A stretch of DNA of 64,000 bases from Platynereis dumerilii (Eukaryota > Annelida > Polychaeta > Phyllodocida > Nereididae), in the NCBI GenBank assembly GCA_026936325.1, contig JAPTHN010000101.1:62001-126000 (forward strand), read 5' to 3'. Positions 44,206 through 55,898 of the stretch are shown one piece after another. The notes beneath the pieces were generated by a model. It made no database searches. It was not told where the DNA came from and was given only the letters and a program-made list of their open reading frames with translations. The translations under genes were made by a program, and so were the position numbers. Numbering within the stretch: the stretch's first letter is position 1; each line of letters starts with the position of its first letter.

Positions 44206-47200
44206 TAAATTACTTGAAACGTGAACAAAAGCTGGCTATATTGCCCAGGCAATAAATTAAAAAGCACCGTAGTTATATCGTGAGTGAACATGACAAGACA
44301 GAGAAGTATTTTTGTTAATTATAGAAAATACAAAATTAGCCATGATATTTACAAATTTACATGAAATATCCTAAACTTGAACAAACGCTCGCTAGATATG
44401 TCCTGACAATAAATTTAAAAGCACGAAAGGTATGACGTCAACAGTAAATACAAGACGGAGAAGTATGTGTTTGAAATTACTGGAAAAATACAAAATTAGC
44501 CATGATATTTACAAATCTGCATCAAATTAACCGAAACTTGAACAAAAGCATGCTAAATATGTCCTGACAATAAATTTAAGAGCACTGAAGGTATAACATA
44601 GCAACAACTACAAGACGGAGAAGTATGTTTTTAAAATTACGGAAAATACAAAATTAGCCATGATATTTACAAATCTGCATCAAATTAACCGAAACTTGAA
44701 CAAAAGCTTGCTGGATTTGTCCGGACAATAAATTTAAAAGCACGAAAGGTATAACATAACAACAACTACAAGACGGAGAAGTATGTTTTTAAAATTACGG
44801 AAAATACAAAACTAGCCATGATATTTACAAATTTACATGAAATTATCCGAAACTTGAACAAACGCTTGCTAGATATGTCCTGACAATAAATTAAAACTCA
44901 CGAAAGGCTTAACATAAGCGGTAAATACAAGACAGAGAAGTACGTTTTGAAAATTACGTAAAATACCAAATATCTGCGTCAAATTAACCGAAACTTGAAC
45001 AAAAGCTTGCTAGATTTGTCCAGACAATAAATTTAAAAGCACGAAAGGTATGACGTAAACAGTAAATACAAGACAGAGAAGTATGTGTTAAAATTACAGA
45101 AAATACAAAAGTAGCCGTGATATTTACAAATCTGCGTCAAATTATCCGAAACTTGAACAAAAGCTTGCTAGATTTGTCCAAACAATAAATTTAAAAGCGC
45201 GAAACGTAGAACGTAGCAACAACTACAAGACGGAGAAGTATGTTTTTAAAATAACGTAAAATACTAAATTAGCCATGATATTTACAAATTTGCATCAAAT
45301 TAACCGAAACTTGAACAAAAGCATGCTAGATTTGTCCAGACAATAACTTAAAAAGCAAGAAAGGCTTAACATAAGCGGAAAATAAAAGACGGAGAAGTAT
45401 TTTTTTTAATTACGTAAAATACTAAATTAGCCATGATATTTACAAATCTGCGTCAAATTATCCTAAACTTGAACAAAACCTTGCTAGATTTGTCCAGACA
45501 ATAAATTTAAAAGCACGAAAGGTATGACATAAACAGTAAATACAAGATGAAGAGAAGTATGTGTTTAAAATTACGGGAAAAACACAAAATTAGCCATGAC
45601 ATTTACAAATCTGCATCAAATTAACCGAAACTTGAACAAAAGCATGCCAAATATGTCCTGACAATAAATTTAAGAGCACTGAAGGTATAACATAGCAACA
45701 ACTACAAGACGGAGAAGTATGTGTTTAAAATTACGTAAAATACTAAATTAGCCATGACATTTACAAATTTGCATCAAATTATCCGAAACTTGAACGGAAG
45801 CATGCTAAATATGTCCTGACAATAAATTAAAAATCACGAAAGGCTTAACATAAGCGGCAAAAAAAAGACGGAGAAGTATGTTTTGAAAATTACGTAAAAC
45901 ACCAAATTAGCCATGATATTTATAAATCTGCGTCAAATTATCCGAAACTTGAACAAAAGCTTGCTAGATTTGTCCAGACAATAAATTTAAAAGCACGAAA
46001 GGTATGACGTAAACGGTAAATACAAGACGGAGAAGTATGTGTTTTAAATTACAGAAAATACAAAAGTTGCCGTGATATTTACAAATTTGCGTCAAATTAT
46101 CCGAAACTTGAACAAAAGCTTGCTAGATATGTCCAGACAATAAATTTAAAAGCACGAAAGGTATGACGTAAACAGTAAAATACAAGACGGAGAAGTACGT
46201 TTTTAAAATTAAGTAAAATACTAAATTAGCCATGATATTTACAAATTTGCATCAAATTAACCGAAACTTGAACAAAAGCTTGCTAGATTTGTCCAGACAA
46301 TAACTTAAAAATCACGAAAGGCTTAACATAAGCGGAAAATAAAAGACGGAGAAGTATTTTTTTTTAATTACGTAAAATACTAAATTAGCCATGATATTTA
46401 CAAATTTGCATCAAATTAACCGAAACTTGAACAAAAGCATGCTAAATATGTCCAGACAATAAATTTAAAAGCACGAAAGGTATGACATAAACAGTAAATA
46501 CAAGACGGAAAAGTATGTGTTTAAAATTACAGAAAATACAAAAGTAGCCATGATATTTACATATCTGCATCAAATTATCTGAAACTTGAACAAAAGCTTG
46601 CTAGATTTGTCCAGACAATAAATCTAAAAGCAAGAAAGGTATAACATAGCAACAACTACAAAACGGAGAAGTATGTAAAATTATGTAAAATACTAAATTA
46701 GCCATGATATTTACAAATTTGCATCAAATTAACCGAAACTTGAACGAAAGTATGCTAAATATGTCCAGACAATAAATTTAAAAGTACAAAAGGTATGATG
46801 TAAACAGTAAATACAAGACGGAGAAGTATGTTTTGAAAATTACAGAAAATACAAAAGTTGCCATGATATTTACAAATTTGCGTCAAATTATCCGAAACTT
46901 GAACAAAAACTTGCTAGATTTGTCCAGACAATAAATTTAAAAGCACGAAAGGTATGACGTAAACAGTAAAAGACAAGACGGAGAAGTATGTTTTTAAAAT
47001 TACGTAAAATACTAAATTAGCCATGATATTTACAAATTTGCATCAAATTAACCGAAACTTGAACAAAAGCATGCTAAATATGTCCAGACAATAAATTTAA
47101 AAGCACGAAAGGTATGACATAAACAGTAAATACAAGACGGAAAAGTATGTGTTTAAAATTACAGAAAATACAAAAGTAGCCATGATATTTACAAATCTGC

Positions 47201-47290
47201 ATCAAATTATGCGAAACTTGAACAAAAGCTTGCTAGATTTGTCCAGACAATAAATTAAAAGCACTGAAGGTATAACATAATAACAACTAC
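44206..47290. repeat. Satellite array, about 159-bp monomers, about 19 copies
   Basis: Each monomer contains TAGCCATGATATTTACAAAT, 'aattaaccgaaacttgaaca', 'gctagatttgtccagacaat' and 'acaagacggagaagtatg'. Spacing is 154-162 bp throughout. One monomer near 44,950 has a deletion, and the first is diverged. Three variants of one segment alternate: GGTATGACGTAAACAG (A), GGTATAACATAGCAAC (B) and GGCTTAACATAAGCGG (C). All frames are closed. Confidence 0.95.
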
Positions 47291-48030
47291 AAGCCTACGT
47301 GAAATTCAGAATTGCAAGTACACTCACTAATGCAAGCTAGGAGACACAAATTATTCATTAAAAAAATCATGGACATGATGGACCATTAGCTAATTGGTTG
47401 GTAACATCAACCTGTCATCAACTTGAACAAGGCCTTATTATTTTTGTACATTGTAGATCATGATCAATGTAAAAAAAATCAAAATGACACTAAAATTACC
47501 CCTTGCCCTTGGTGATACGTTTTTAATTGGTACCTAAGTATTCTATGCACCCACCTGCTTCATAAATCCACTTTATGTTCATTTTTCCACGAGATATCCA
47601 GCATGTCCAGAAGCTGTCAAAGTGTCAAACTTGTCAGATACACGCTGCATGGATGCAACTGTCAACAAGTCATCAACAAAAACATGTCATCTTCAAGGTG
47701 TCCGTGTGGCTTAAAACCAAGAGGTTCTTAGAGGTTCCTTCAACTTTTTAGACAGCTTGGGTCCTTATGTCACTGTTCCTGTAAGAACTTTCCAAGAACC
47801 TCCCTTGTTTCTGAGAACTGGAGGGAAATCCATCATGCATTTTTGGCTTTTTCTGTCAAACTTCAGATGGACGATTTTCCTCACAACTTTGAAGTGAAAT
47901 ATCACAACAAATACAACATGCCAGGTTCTGTGAAGTTGCCACAGGATAATCCATGTGGAATCCGTGAAATTCCAGTCAAATTGAAAGTTTCTGCACCTCT
48001 ATTAACCACCATAATCAAGCAATGACGATG
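47291..48030. other. Spacer with one weak exon candidate
   Basis: After an acceptor-like ctttttctgtcaaacttcag, 47,872-48,025 is open on the plus strand: MDDFPHNFEVKYHNKYNMPG, then SVKLPQDNPCGIREIPVKLK. The composition is protein-like, but no donor or homology is recognised. At 47,700-47,820 the motif AGAGGTTCCTT recalls the tips of the element at 53.1-57.8 kb. Confidence 0.3.
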
Positions 48031-48039
48031 CATCCACTC

Positions 48040-48200
48040 AGCATGTCTAGACCGCCGCCATGAACCCTGGCTTGAACTGCTGATCTAGCGCGACCTATTT
48101 TCGTGACCTAGTTATGAACCAACGTTACGAAGGGTCAAGGGCACGTGCGCTACGTCATTTTCACCATTATTGGTCCGGTGGGAAAACTTTTTTTGGACAC
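48040..48200. promoter_or_regulatory. CpG-rich, promoter-like patch
   Basis: Within AT-rich DNA this patch holds several CpGs, an E-box CACGTG (about 48,143), a TACGTCA CRE-like site (about 48,152) and an ATTGG inverted CCAAT box (about 48,169). A frame of 93 codons follows on the plus strand (48,213-48,494) without known homology. On the minus strand a short ATGGCGGCGG start is soon closed. Function is a guess. Confidence 0.3.
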
Positions 48201-49430
48201 GAAGAATGACCCGTGAACAAGCTGTCATTACACATGCCACATGTGCTAAAACGACATAAAACAGCTGTCATTAAACAGCCAATACCCTTGTTGCCTAAAT
48301 GCTCGGCGATTCAGTATCCAAACAGGTACGTAATTCAAGATTGCTTGACGAAACCGAGGGCTCCTCAAATTCGAGCGCGATTCCTAGGACAGTACGAGCG
48401 AGCTCGAACTGTCAATAAAGGATTTATATTTGTGTTGCATATGTTTCAGTACTTTATAAGTTCTAGCACTGTGAACAGTGAAATCTGTTCTTAATAAATG
48501 ATAAATAGTATAATCATTAACGACATTTTGTTGTGAGATTAATTATCTTGTTCATGTTCACCTACGCTTTTAAAACCAAATAATGTATACATGTTTTTAA
48601 TTTATAATAAAATGTGTCTGTTTGGGGCCTATATATTATGACAAATCATAAAATTGTTAATCCATCTTGATCTTCTGCCTTTTGTATTTCAAGAAACTGT
48701 ACACATTCATAAAACATGAACATTCACATTGAGCAACATTTCATGATTTTAAGATAAAATTAAGTTACCAGGTAAATCTTCACAAATATCACGACAAAAT
48801 TTTGCACTCTCTTAGCTGTTGCCATCAGGTATACTCACAAAATTTACAGATTTCTGAGAGCAAAATTCTTGTGTCAAATTAAATCGTCTGTTGTTGAAAG
48901 TCCGTGAATTGATGTTTCAGACAGACCTCACTAAAATGAGTAGTGTGTAGTGAAAAGTCAACCCCTTTTCACGATTCACGAAAACTCTATTTTGTTTATT
49001 GAAAATTATGAAAGAACAGTTCTAAGATATAGGCCTAAGTTGAAGAAATGAAGGAGGGAAGAAAGAAAGGAATGAAGATAAAGATGTAGGAACGAGGAAA
49101 AAGAAATAAATTAATAACAATCAACACTCTTGTATATATATTGGCTTTACCTGTATATGACCTGTAATTTCCCGACAATGAAGTGAATGTTGTTGTTTTG
49201 AGAGAAAAATAAAGATCTGAATCTGAAATCTCGGCTTTATTGTGCTGTGATTATTTGTTTTCAATTAGTGATTAATATGGGCCTAAATCCTCAGAAAAAA
49301 AAAGCAACTAATAAGAATGCAATTAATTCCAATCCAGCGCCTCTTATCATGACAAAGTAATACAAATTGCAACTTGACTTACTGGATCTTTAAAAGTCAG
49401 GTAATAAACTCTATGACTATATTATATATT
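48201..49430. other. Spacer with a decayed TIR-element fragment
   Basis: About 48,790-48,970 ('gctgttgccatcaggtatac', 'acagacctcactaaaatgag') is homologous to the elements at 7.1 and 14.8 kb but has no intact ends. The rest is AT-rich and unassigned. Confidence 0.5.
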
Positions 49431-49431
49431 T

Positions 49432-49563
49432 ATTGGCCGTTTTGGTGGTTGGCCGTCCTAAATTTAATTGGCCGTTTTGGGGATTGGCCGTCCTAAATTT
49501 GGCCGTTCTGGTTAGTGGCCGTCATAGAATTGGCCGTTTTGGGTGTTGGCCGTTATGACTGTA
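49432..49563. repeat. GGCCG array, second orientation
   Basis: About eight units of TTGGCCGT(T/C)(T/C)T, ending GGCCGTTATGACTGT. It is the complement of the motif at 34,150-34,275, 15.2 kb away. Confidence 0.8.
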
Positions 49564-49603
49564 CTCCATATAGCCAATGTAACATCTCTTGACAGATTTT
49601 CTG

Positions 49604-51291
49604 GGGTCAGTGTAAAATGCGGACCATGCGGGCCATGCGGACCAACTCCAAAACAAACAGTCGTAGCTTCATCTCTATGGAAGCTACGTAGTACAACATT
49701 GAGGGGTAAACTATGCGGACCAAATGCAGACCAAATGCGGACCAAACAGCTTTGCAGACCACACGCAGCTGACTGGACATGTCACCCATCCAGTCAGCCC
49801 AATATTGGCTGGTTGAAGGCCAATGACTGGCTACAGCTTAGCCATCATTCTTAGCCATCACAGAGCCATCACCATAGGCCGTGAATTGATCATAGTTATT
49901 TAATAAAAATCTTTATATAGGCCTATATATGTGGTTTTGTTTTTGTTTTGACCCAATTAAAGGTTTCTTTATTACTGTTTATTGATTGCATTTAACCTAT
50001 CATCAATGAATTACAGTCCCTGTAAACCATTGATTGCAAGACCCTGCCACCTATATGATTTGAATTTAAGTCTTTTCAAGAACAGCCCTTTTTATTTATT
50101 GATCACAATTTTAAAAGACCATCACTGAAGATTACAGCTGGTCACTTATTCCCTTGCTGACTACTACCAGGTGAGTGATTTTTATTGTGAGCTAACAGAT
50201 AATGCAGACCTAAATGTTCATCATGTTGACCAAAACTCCTATCATTCATCTGGACCAAAATTCTGATCATGTAGACTAAAGTCCTGACTATGCAGACCAA
50301 AATTCCTATCATGCAGACCAAAATTCCTATCATGCAGACCAAAATTCCTATCATGCAGACCAAAATTCTGATCATGCTGACCAAAATTCTGATCATGCAG
50401 ACCAAATGCAGACGAAAATTTCTATCATGCAGATCAACTTTATTTGTGGGAATTTCAGTCTGCATGATAGAAATGTTGGTCTTCATTATCAGAATTTTGG
50501 TCTGGATCTTGGTCTACATGACAGAAATTTTGGTCTGCATTTGGTGTGCATGACAGAAATTCTGGTCTTTATTAATATATTAAATTAATATTCACTTACC
50601 TTTTAATGAATAAAGATTAGGCCTATTATTAACAGTCTGGGAGAGAATTTGTGTAAATCCATGCAATAATAATCAAAGCTAGATTTTGGTAAATCCGATG
50701 GAGTTGTGTATCAGAGACAATGTATAAAATGACCTTGCTAATGCTTAGTGACATTGATATTTAGGCCTATGCTACTTACCATTTTTCAAACAGCCAATGA
50801 AAAGACTGTATTTAAAGTGCAATTAAATTGGAATCTGTTAATTCTTAATTGTGTGGCAGGGTCTTGTAATCGATGGATTACAGAGAGTGGGATTCATTGA
50901 TGATGGCATAAATGCAATTAATATAGCGTCCTCAATTGAATGACATTCTAGATTACAGCCTGCACTTACATGGCTTTTTAAAAATACATTTTTTGTTGTT
51001 GCCATAAATGGACTTAAATTTTATTACATATTAAGGGCCGCTAAATAAATCCTTTAAGAAAAAAGAAGAAGAAACAAATGAACCGAGTAGATGCATAAAT
51101 TTACCATTTTATTAATGAAAATAATATAAAATCTGGTCTGCATTCTGGTCTGCATTTGGTCCGCATTGTGTTGTATTAGCAATTAAGACTAGCTTCCTAC
51201 GATTGCTCTGCTTGTTTAACCCCTTAAACCCATAGTGTCTGTTTAATTGGTGGTCCGCATAGTCCGCATGGTCCGCATTTTACACTGACCC
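49604..51291. mobile_element. 1.7-kb TIR element with 9-bp target duplication (MULE-like)
   Basis: Ends GGGTCAGTGTAAAATGCGGA and its complement; exact 9-bp flanks GATTTTCTG at 49,595-49,603 and 51,292-51,300. A 9-bp duplication is typical of Mutator-like elements. Subterminal arrays of TGCGGACCAAA lie at both ends, and a 21-bp array (CATGCAGACCAAAATTCCTA + T, about 10 copies) at about 50,190-50,420. No transposase. Confidence 0.88.
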
Positions 51292-51300
51292 GATTTTCTG

Positions 51301-52093
51301 TAATCCAAGCTTGCAATACATCAGATTCCTAAAAAAACAGAAATACACATCTTGCCAAGACTTCGGATGAATGCCATCATAAACAGTGAAAATCCTTACC
51401 TTCGACGACTCTCTGCAATCTTTAGTGCTGAAAATTAGGTGAAAATCCCTTGTTTCTGAGGTTAGAATCATCCGATTTGAAAAATTTAAAGTTCCACATG
51501 TGCATCTGCTTGCAATGATGCCGTTCGTCAACTTCGTGCAGGTGCGAGGTGTGTTCCGCGCATGAGAAAGAATCGCGAAAAATATTTATCAAATCAAATA
51601 ACAGGACTTTTGATTAAAATTGGGCTTTGATCCACCTATGTATTTCGAAGACTAATATTTTAGGAAAGCTATAATGAATATATTTAATTGAGAAAGCCAT
51701 TTAAGATGGAACACAGATATTGATGATGTCATTAACTTGAGTGGGTTTCCAAGGTGATTCTCCTCCGTTTTACTAGTTTGCTGGCTTATATAATTCATAC
51801 TCTGCTTAAGCCTGTAACATAGATTTCAGATGCAAACTACAAAAATCTGTGGCTTTTCCAATGCATATGAACAATTTTAACAAGCGGGGGAGCCACCAGC
51901 TGGGGTATTTTTGTTGAACTGTTTAGTTATGTGGAGTACAATAGGTGGAGCAGCTGTATTCTGTGGGATTCAACTTTAAAAGAGTGGGCAAGAAAAGGGC
52001 ATGTCAACTGTTATATGACATGGGCACTCATAAGGTGGAGACCGCTGTGCACTGTGTGCAGTGTGCACAAATCAAATTTTCCGTTATTTGCAG
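51301..52093. other. End of lectin intron 1
   Basis: No gene recognised. 51,860-51,910 is a copy of the segment near 43,510-43,560. The acceptor for exon 2 is ccgttatttgcag at 52,081-52,093. Confidence 0.5.
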
Positions 52094-52264
52094 GTCAGTG
52101 TCAAAATGGATACACACTTTTATCCACTGGATGTTACTTAAACACAGGAGAAAATTCAAGTATGGCAGCAGCGGCACGATATTGCGTTTCCAGGGGCTCA
52201 GAACTTTTGACGATTGAAAGTGAAGAGGAAAACAATGCTGTGTTTGAGTACTTGAAGAACTTGC
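52094..52264 (+). CDS. Lectin gene 2, exon 2: CTLD N-terminal half
   Basis: 171 bp, phase 1 in and out. Reads QCQNGYTLLSTGCYLNTGE, then AAARYCVSRGSELLTIESEE and NNAVFEYLKNL. This shows the N-terminal cysteine pair of a long-form CTLD (QC...GCY), the first core cysteine (RYC) and the helix-2 signature LLTIES.EE. The donor is AACTTGC|GTAAGT. A small downstream frame over the same sequence is only the exon read through into the intron. Confidence 0.88.
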
Positions 52265-52947
52265 GTAAGTTAATTGAACCATTGTAAATACACATTTTCG
52301 TGTCATGCAATGTTATTTTTGGAATATTTGAACTTTTCGAAAAGTACAGAATGGACACCAGGGTGACGGAAGGAAGTGGGAGGCGGGGCCGGTTGGATAA
52401 GAAGGGGCAATTCTGATTCGTGCAAAAAAATTATAATATCATTAATAATTAATATTATTAATAATAATGAATGAATAAGTATTTATTTGAGCCTTAAAAG
52501 AGGACAAATTGGGCCTTTTATGATCAAATGGGTAACCTACATCTTCCCCAACTTGCCCTGCCCACCCCCTATTCCGGTACCCCTGAGTATGGTATGGTAA
52601 ATCTTTATTAGCCTATGCATGTATTTAAAATATACATTATAATGTATTTTGCTGCATGAGATCATTTTTAAAAACATCAATAATTAGACAAAAAAGGTGG
52701 ACTAAGATACAACAGATTTAAAGCAAATAATGTACAAAAGCGTACAAAAAATAGTAGCAATAAATATAAAAAATATATATATAAAATGAATTGATATGAA
52801 AAGCATTGAAGAACATATTTAAAATGTGTTGTATTTTTTTCAGTTTCTGGGCTGAGAAAATAAAGACTATATATTGGCTGCAGTGTCATGCTTTGAATTG
52901 AATTCTTAAAAAATATAACGTAACATGATTTTGATTTTACGCTGCAG
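52265..52947. other. Lectin gene 2 intron 2
   Basis: 683 bp, AT-rich towards the 3' side; contains 'aattattaatattaataat'-type low complexity near 52,440. No inserted element recognised. Confidence 0.5.
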
Positions 52948-53111
52948 CCGTGCAGCCTTCTGATGTTTGGATGGATATCAGGAAGGTGGCTCATCCAGAA
53001 TTTGCCTATAATAAGGATGACAAGCCAATCAAATACAGTGACTGGGGGCAAAGACAACCGAGCCATGCAGCAGAAAAATGTGCAGTTTTACAGATAACTG
53101 GATCTACGCCG
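52948..53111 (+). CDS. Lectin gene 2, exon 3: CTLD core with QPS motif
   Basis: 164 bp, phase 1 in, 0 out; acceptor tttacgctgcag, donor CCG|GTTAGA. Reads VQPSDVWMDIRKVAHPEFAY, then KYSDWGQRQPSHAAEKCAVL. WMDI takes the place of the usual WIG strand. W..RQPS stands where sugar-binding CTLDs carry EPN (mannose type) or QPD (galactose type), so the third residue is Ser. Sugar specificity cannot be read from this and calcium binding may be weakened, although WND follows in exon 4. Confidence 0.87.
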
Positions 53112-53660
53112 GTTAGACTTTTATTCAACCTTTACATCTCTCCTACACTCTCAATAAAAAGACTTTATAAGGAACCTTTTATTATAAGGGTTCTATAAGC
53201 TGGTATAGATAAGGAACCCTTAAAGGTTTATTACTCAGCTTTAAAAAGGTTCCAACAGCAAACAGAATCAACATTTAGATAATCAATTAAAACGGTGCCA
53301 TTTTTTAGATTTACAGACCATGCAGACGTCAGCAGGGCATATATTCTTTTGCTTGCTTCCAGAGTCTGTAGAATTTGTTTTCTGCCTTTTTGGAGACATT
53401 TGTAGGCTTTATTTTTAACCCCTTTACAGATGTCTCTACTGTGTGCATTACAACCACTTATAGACCGGAAGCGGATGAGACACAAGCTATTTTAAGACTT
53501 CTATCTATCTATCTTCCGTGTGCTCTCCTGGGTCATCCAGGTTGCTCACCCAATACTCATTGGGGAGCAGCACTTTTTTGGGTTTCCATTATTTTCCTTA
53601 TTTTCTTGGCCACTGTGTTCCGTGTTTTTGTGTTTTCCTGGAAGATATCATTGGTTTTAA

Positions 53661-54563
53661 CTACCAATTAGGTGTTGTTTCCATTGATGACTTCACATTT
53701 TTCCAGGATGTGTTCCTGAGTTTCCACCTCTTTTTTGAAATTCTGCATTGGAGTTCTTGGTACATGCCTCTGTAGTTTTCTTTGGCATCGAGCATCCGCG
53801 TTCTTGCTTTGAAGATTGTGCTCACTTCCGCTCTGGTGCACTCCATCATGTACCTTGCTGGGGTTCCCTCCCTTCTCGGCCTTACGTTGTCGATGTAGTA
53901 TTTAGTCTTCGTTTTTGTTGTGCTGTCTCTTCTTATCTCTCTGTCCATCTGCAGTACTACTGCTCTGTTGACAGCACGTTTTTTCGCTTGATGGCTCAGT
54001 CCTTCCAGGCTTCTTCCTCCCAGGATGTTTTCTTTTATCTTCTGTGTTGTTGACCACCATCTCTTCTCGTCATCTTCCTCTCTGATCGCTTTCAGGAGTA
54101 CATTATCAGCATTTTTCACTTTTTCTGCATACATTATCCTGTTGCGATCGATAAGTTTGTTGATTTCTAGTATTCCCGTTTCCATGTACACAGGTTCCCA
54201 CGCTGTTGTGCGCGGCGTGTGTATAATCATTTTAAGGAGGTTGTCTATTATCTTTTTGATATTTTCGCGCTCCTTCTTCGTTGTATTGACCGCTTCCCAT
54301 GCATATGTGGCTATTGGTATTATGCATGCTTTTACCAGCTGCCATATTGTCCTCATTTCTATTCCTTTGAGGTCCGGGCTTCCCGCAATGGACATCACTG
54401 TATTGTAGGCGGCTTGCACTTTCTTTTTGACTTCCTTAAGCTGTTCCTCCATTTTTCCGCTTTTCGACATGTTCAGCCCCAGGTACTTGTATTTTTCACA
54501 TTCTTCAATCTTGAGCGTTCCAAGGGTGAAGTCTGCTTTTAGTGTCTTCTTTCCCACTCTCAA
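53661..54563 (-). pseudogene. C-terminal block of the second LINE
   Basis: 300 codons: KYKYLGLNMSKSGKMEEQLK (the usual 'YLG' strand after the RT core), then VKACIIPIATYAWEAVNTTK, KIIDNLLKMIIHTPRTTAW and a basic tail. Typical of the post-RT domain of LINE ORF2 proteins. It is in a different frame from the RT core block, a few tens of bases away. Confidence 0.82.
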
Positions 54564-54596
54564 GATCTTGCTTTTTTATTCGCCGAATTTAATCCT

Positions 54597-55139
54597 CTAC
54601 TTTATGCTCATCTCATTTGCTATATCCAGCATTTTCTGTAGTTCTTCCTTACTCTGGGAAATGAATGCTACATCATCCATGCATAGCATGCATCCTATTT
54701 TCTCATTGCCAATCTTGATCCCCATGTTTGCTCTTTTAACCTCTTTAGCAATCTCATCCATGAGGGTAGCATACATCATTACAGAGAGGACTCCTCCTTG
54801 GCGAATGTTGTCCTTCATTTTTATTTCCCTTGTGTTGCCATGTTTTGTTTCCACAGTCGCTGTGAGGTCCTCATTCAGTTTTCTGACTATCTCCCATTTC
54901 ATGTCCTTCAGTCCTTGCTTGTGGAGCACGTGGAGGATGCCTTCAGCCCACGCTTTGTCGTATGCTTTTGTGACATCCAGGAATGCGATGTACACATTCC
55001 TGGCTTTTCTCATTGTTTCTAGGAGTGCTGTTATGTGATACGTTGTCTGGGCACCCTTTTTTCCTCCTCCTTGCATATCACTCGAGGCAATTTCAGTCTT
55101 TGCTCTTCCGTTTATAATCCTCTCACAGAATTTTCCCAT
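54597..55139 (-). pseudogene. RT core block of the second LINE
   Basis: Contains QGGGKKGAQTTYHITALLE, IAFLDVTKAYDKAW (RT motif A with catalytic Asp), IRQGGVLSVMMYATLMDEIA (motif B) and LCMDDVAFIS (motif C, with MDD in place of the usual YADD or FADD). The MDD box and VTKAYDKAW motif set this clade apart from the CR1/L2 group; I cannot name it from memory with confidence. The block continues upstream in sense towards 55,320, where the inserted TIR element interrupts it. Confidence 0.85.
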
Positions 55140-55322
55140 GTTACTTCCAATCGTTATTCCTCTTTCATTGGAGCATTTTCCATGTCTCCTTCTCCTTTAT
55201 ATAGCTTGATGATTCTTCCCTTTTTCCAGCCATCAGGTATTTTCCTGCCTCACAATATCTCATTTAAGTTATCCCTTATCTTCTCCATATTTTCCTTATT
55301 TGCGTGTATAAGGGCTTCAATA

Positions 55323-55864
55323 GAGCTTTTTTTCCTCGGTGATTATGAGTTGTAATCTCTCCAAATGGCGACTATGGCTACTAAGGGGATTACTGACCAC
55401 TAAGGAAAACAGTGTTAAACAAGCAAACACTGTCAACAGTTAGATTTCCAACAACTGTGAAGATTTGCAATAGAATGAACTATTTTATTAATGATCTCCC
55501 CCCCCCCCACCCAACAAACCTCGTGAAAAACAGTCAAATTAAATTCGAGCTATTCAGCATTTTTCAACATGGATTTATTCTAAATTAGTTGTAATTCTGC
55601 AGTTATTGTTTAAATACAAAGTATATTAAACTGAGCCAACGCATGATTTTCTCAGTCCAAGTTTATATCTAGCAGGTATATTTATAAATAAATGTATGAT
55701 GCAGCTAGCCCTCCACATGTTACATATATGTGTGGGCCATTTTACTTGTTCAGCATAGACACTGACACAAGGGACCCACTAAAGTTTTAGAAATGGTCTT
55801 CAAGCCATCAACAGGTATACTTTTTGTAGAATATAGTGGAAATACTTGCTTTTACAAAATTCAT

Positions 55865-55898
<34 letters not shown>

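Noticed and set aside
44206-47290. CRISPR-like or coding tandem repeat
   Set aside because: Monomers of about 159 bp are contiguous without unique spacers, and all frames are closed. It is ordinary satellite DNA in an animal genome.
34150-49563. A single 15-kb large-TIR element, including a Polinton-like one, bounded by the GGCCG arrays
   Set aside because: No gene typical of such elements lies between, the outer flanks do not match as a target duplication, and the interior contains the satellite and other complete elements. Separate small repeats are simpler.
53748-55355. Plus-strand frames of 100-200 codons
   Set aside because: Antisense shadows of the second LINE.
55866-55898. (TCTA)n run as a SINE tail
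   Set aside because: The sequence before it does not match the SINE body seen at 5.7, 57.9 or 63.0 kb; taken as a plain microsatellite.
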